Source of the DNA: Narthecium ossifragum
Lineage: Eukaryota > Streptophyta > Magnoliopsida > Dioscoreales > Nartheciaceae
Direction: 5' to 3'
NCBI GenBank assembly: GCA_963920575.1
Contig: OY986975.1
Span: 22,041,897 to 22,105,896, forward strand
Length of the DNA: 64,000 bases
In this document: positions 62,830 to 64,000 of the stretch, piece by piece
How the letters are laid out: the number at the start of each line of letters is the position of its first letter
Position numbering within the stretch: the stretch's first letter is position 1
Translations under genes and position numbers: made by a program
The notes under the pieces: model-generated
What the model saw: the letters and a program-made list of their open reading frames with translations, nothing else
What the model was told of the DNA's origin: nothing
Database searches by the model: none

Positions 62830-63619
62830 AGATCCAAACAAATCTCGTTACAAATCCATAGATCCAAACCAAGAAAACCACCATGAGAAAAATCCGTAGA
62901 TCCAAGAAAAATAAAACAAATCCATAGATTCAAGAAAAATGCAACAAATCCATAGATCCAAACAAATCTCGTTACATGGAAAAGGCTCAAGTAAAGAAGA
63001 GAATTCATAAATCCAAGCACATATACCAAAAAAAAATAAAACAAAGCCATAGATCTAACCTGAGCAGATCCGGTGAGGAGAGACGCCGGAGAGAACACGC
63101 CGGATATAGCCGCCAACGGAGAGGATACGGTGAGGAGAGATGCCGACGGAGAGGAGATGGCGAGCAAAAACTCCGGAGATCGCCGCCAATGGAGAGGAGA
63201 CGGTGAGGAAAACAACACACTGGAGGGAGCCGACGGAGAGAAGGTGAGCTGCTCACCGGAGAGACCCGATGGAGAGGAGATGGTGAAGAGAAATGTCGGA
63301 GAGATCCGGCGGAGAGGAGATGAGGGGGGGGGGGGGTGAGGAGAAACCCTAGCCCGAGTTGTGTTTTTGGACTCTCGGGACTGATGTCTCGAGTGGGCCC
63401 GCGAGTGGGGTGTAGAGTGGGGGACTGATTCGGTATTTTTGAATCGTCTCCCACTCCACTCAGCCGACTCTGGCATTTTTTTTGCCAGAGTCAAATGGCT
63501 GAGTAGAGCCTTTTAGTCCACCCACTCCCTCCACTTGATGTCCAACCAAACAGCTTCAAGTGGAGGGAGTGCTGCTAGTCAGCCACTCCACCCCCCACTT
63601 TTGTCAACCAAACAGGCTC

Positions 63620-64000
63620 AGTCATTGGAAACCTTTTCTTCTAACCATCAAATCGCCCTTATTTAGTATATATGCATAAATATAGTATGGGAGCCACTTT
63701 GTTCCCAAAAGAACCCATCTCAAGTAGTTAATTAATTTGAGGTCCCTAATCATCGAATGTGTTCCACTTGGGAGGCTCAAACTTCTTGAGGACCCAATAA
63801 TGGAAATCAATACAAGGATTCCTTGCACGCTGGAATTTGATGTTTAATGGAGGGCCAAATTGTTAAGACAGACTGGATTGAATCATGTGTCAGTCGATAG
63901 TTTCTTAACTTAGATATGGTCCTGAGACAATAGCTGCCAAAGTTTACAGTTGGATTTGAGAATATCTGGGCTGGCCTGAAATGGAATAGATCGCTCATCT
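63620..64000. other. Right flank, nothing recognised
   Basis: No gene, RNA or repeat was recognised to the end of the window. Confidence 0.5.

Larger units (their letters stand above)
57301..63619 (-). mobile_element. PIF/Harbinger DNA transposon, near-complete (6.3 kb)
   Basis: The left end GGGCCTGTTTGGTTG and right end (reverse complement) GAGCCTGTTTGGTTG form 15-bp terminal inverted repeats with one mismatch. Inside are three minus-strand frames: a DDE transposase, a Myb/SANT-like partner and a small RNase-H1-N-like ORF. TTA precedes the left end, as expected for this superfamily, but AGT follows the right end, so the target duplication is not preserved or one boundary has changed. Subterminal CTGTTTGGTTGG repeats occur at both ends. 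The region 61.4-63.5 kb between the transposase start and the right end is non-coding and repeat-rich. Confidence 0.88.

Noticed and set aside
62826..63494. 222-codon minus-strand frame near the right end of the Harbinger element
   Set aside because: It is low-complexity (serine/proline runs from a GGAGAGGAGA-type repeat) and overlaps the subterminal repeat region and the terminal side of the transposon.
63617..63625. Right-hand target duplication for the Harbinger element
   Set aside because: The three bases after the right terminus are AGT, not TTA. Shifting the boundary to use TCA would shorten the inverted repeat, so no duplication is claimed.

Overview
This window is nuclear DNA from a flowering plant. 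The genes are widely spaced and intron-rich, with GT-AG introns plus two GC-AG introns. It carries many plant transposons and one 200-base N gap, so it is a draft assembly. Short genes with GC-rich coding starts (LEA_2-like, egg-cell-secreted) suggest a monocot. That placement is inference; no species is named.

Layout. (1) 1-12 kb: an eight-exon Alba-type RGG-box nucleic-acid-binding gene (+), a single-exon LEA_2/NHL-like membrane protein (+), a copia LTR joined to a dead copy of Alba exon 7, and ribosomal protein L3 (-). (2) 12-26 kb: a possible transcript divergent from L3, a YIP4/YIPF6-like Golgi protein (-), a decayed LINE, and a complete 14-exon cellulose synthase of the CESA6-like type (-). 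(3) 26-41 kb is mostly accessory DNA: a four-copy ~300-bp tandem array upstream of CESA, a solo chromovirus LTR with a perfect 5-bp target duplication, a broken LRR-kinase fragment cut off by a second, 5'-truncated element of the same LTR family, four small Helitrons, Tourist-like MITEs and the N gap. (4) 41-57 kb: an EC1-type egg-cell-secreted protein (+), a PAP2/sphingomyelin-synthase-like membrane enzyme (+), and a 14-exon UGT80-type sterol glucosyltransferase (-). (5) 57.3-63.6 kb: a nearly complete PIF/Harbinger DNA transposon with an intact DDE transposase, an intact Myb/SANT-like partner, and a third short reading frame that resembles an RNase H1 N-terminal hybrid-binding domain followed by a membrane segment.

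The host genes are ordinary single loci and do not form a pathway cluster. CESA, the sterol glucosyltransferase, the PAP2 enzyme and YIP4 all relate to membranes or the cell wall, but nothing in the sequence ties their regulation together. The mobile DNA is the more unusual part: the three-ORF Harbinger element, Tourist MITEs with matching ends, Helitrons with shared 3' hairpins, and palindrome arrays inside the chromovirus LTRs.

All exon models were made by eye. They were checked by splice consensus, family conservation and reading-frame closure; transcript data would be needed to confirm them.
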